Shown here: positions 63,548 to 64,000 of the stretch, one piece after another
Numbering within the stretch: position 1 is the first letter of the stretch
Layout of the letters: each line of letters begins with the position of its first letter
DNA from: Actinoplanes flavus
Lineage (GTDB): Bacteria; Actinomycetota; Actinomycetes; Mycobacteriales; Micromonosporaceae
Assembly (NCBI RefSeq): GCF_017592555.1
Contig: NZ_JAGFNS010000024.1
Coordinates: 62,001-126,000, forward strand
Direction: 5' to 3'
DNA: 64,000 bases
Made by a program: the position numbers and the translations under genes
The notes under the pieces: generated by a model
The model's input: only the letters and a program-made list of their open reading frames with translations
Databases searched by the model: none
What the model was told of the DNA's origin: nothing

Positions 63548-64000
63548 GAGGCGGTGTCACGATCGGCCAGGCCGCGGAGTTCGTCGGCGTTACGGTGAAG
63601 ACCGTCCGGCACTACCACAAACTCGGCCTGCTTCCGGAACCGGAACGCGACGGCTCCGGCTATCGACGGTACGGCTCCGGGGACCTGCTCCGGTTGGTCC
63701 AGATCCGTACGCTGGCCGCCGCCGGAGTGCCCCTCGCCGAGATCGGCCCCCTGCTCGACGCCGGCACCGACCGGTTCGCCGCCACCCTCGCCGACGTCGA
63801 ACGGCAGCTCACCGACCGGATCGCGGAGCTGACGGCCCGCCGCGACACGCTGCACCGGCTCGCCGACGGGGACCGGGCCCTGCTGCCGGACCGGGCCGTG
63901 ACGCTGCTGCGGCACATGCGGGGCCTCGGCTTCCCGGCCGAGGAGGTGGCGGCCACCCGGGAGGCCTGGGTGCTGGCCCGGGCACTCGTCCCGGACGGCT
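63544..64000 (+). CDS. MerR-family transcriptional regulator (N-terminal part)
   Basis: The protein is cut by the window end after 152 residues. The MerR winged HTH is at residues 5-70 (TIGQAAEFVGVTVKTVRHYHKLGLL and YRRYGSGDL), and the dimer helix follows. The C-terminal domain is incomplete. It overlaps the serine hydrolase gene by 4 bp, so it is likely a self-operon regulator. Confidence 0.88.
   Translation, partial: MRGGVTIGQAAEFVGVTVKTVRHYHKLGLLPEPERDGSGYRRYGSGDLLRLVQIRTLAAAGVPLAEIGPLLDAGTDRFAATLADVERQLTDRIAELTARRDTLHRLADGDRALLPDRAVTLLRHMRGLGFPAEEVAATREAWVLARALVPDG

Overview
The window is a 64 kb stretch of very high-GC DNA with strong G/C preference at third codon positions. GTG, TTG and ATG starts are mixed and genes are packed with 1-4 bp ATGA/GTGA overlaps. 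Twin-arginine lipoproteins, ricin-lectin and PKD-tailed secreted enzymes, and families such as the ROK regulators and small LuxR proteins point to an actinomycete, most likely a member of the Micromonosporaceae (Actinoplanes-like). That assignment is inferred from gene content only. I saw no rRNA or tRNA genes, no insertion sequences and no CRISPR array.

Left part (1-23.9 kb) is a carbohydrate/cyclitol island on the + strand. It starts with the end of a proline-rich protein, then a ROK regulator, a ribose/inositol-type ABC importer (ATPase, permease, lipoprotein) and a Gfo/Idh/MocA oxidoreductase. After a terminator comes a tight operon that I read as an actinobacterial version of the ebo cluster: a myo-inositol-1-phosphate-synthase homologue (in the place of the sugar-phosphate cyclase EboD), a UbiA prenyltransferase (EboC), a TIM-barrel isomerase fused to an EboA-like tail, a TatD-like hydrolase (EboB), EboE, an EboF-like phosphodiesterase and a trans-polyprenyl diphosphate synthase. 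Next are secreted PQQ-type sugar dehydrogenases, a ThuA/DUF1080 protein and two sugar isomerase/epimerase proteins, a set that resembles oxidative (3-keto) glycoside catabolism.

Middle part (24-42.7 kb) is mixed: a HEAT-repeat protein, a stand-alone LuxR HTH protein, a bacterioferritin-comigratory-type peroxiredoxin, an acyltransferase-3 membrane protein, a secreted alpha/beta hydrolase, a NarL-type two-component system, a zinc alcohol dehydrogenase, an SMI1/KNR4-like protein and a 1362-residue CHAT protease-NTPase-TPR protein with eight 41-residue repeats. Then come a rifampicin-monooxygenase-like flavoprotein preceded by a short leader ORF, a secreted FG-GAP-repeat protein, a 70-bp tandem repeat block, and a secreted glycoside hydrolase.

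Right part (42.9-64 kb) has an NhaC-type antiporter, then an exopolysaccharide locus (aminotransferase, initiating sugar transferase, acetyltransferase, GT4 glycosyltransferase; and divergently Wzy-like polymerase, flippase, Wzz/tyrosine-kinase-like protein; and a UDP-sugar 4,6-dehydratase). The PglF/E/D/C-like set suggests a di-N-acetylbacillosamine-type first sugar. It is followed by a 1610-residue DUF4011-helicase-endonuclease-like protein (a likely phage-defence gene), two CBS-domain membrane proteins, a secreted propeller-like protein, a serine hydrolase and a MerR regulator cut by the window end.

The most interesting items are the ebo-like prenyl-cyclitol operon with its neighbouring oxidative sugar island, the CHAT-NTPase-TPR protein, the leader ORF before the monooxygenase, the 70-bp repeats and the defence helicase with a degenerate nuclease tail.
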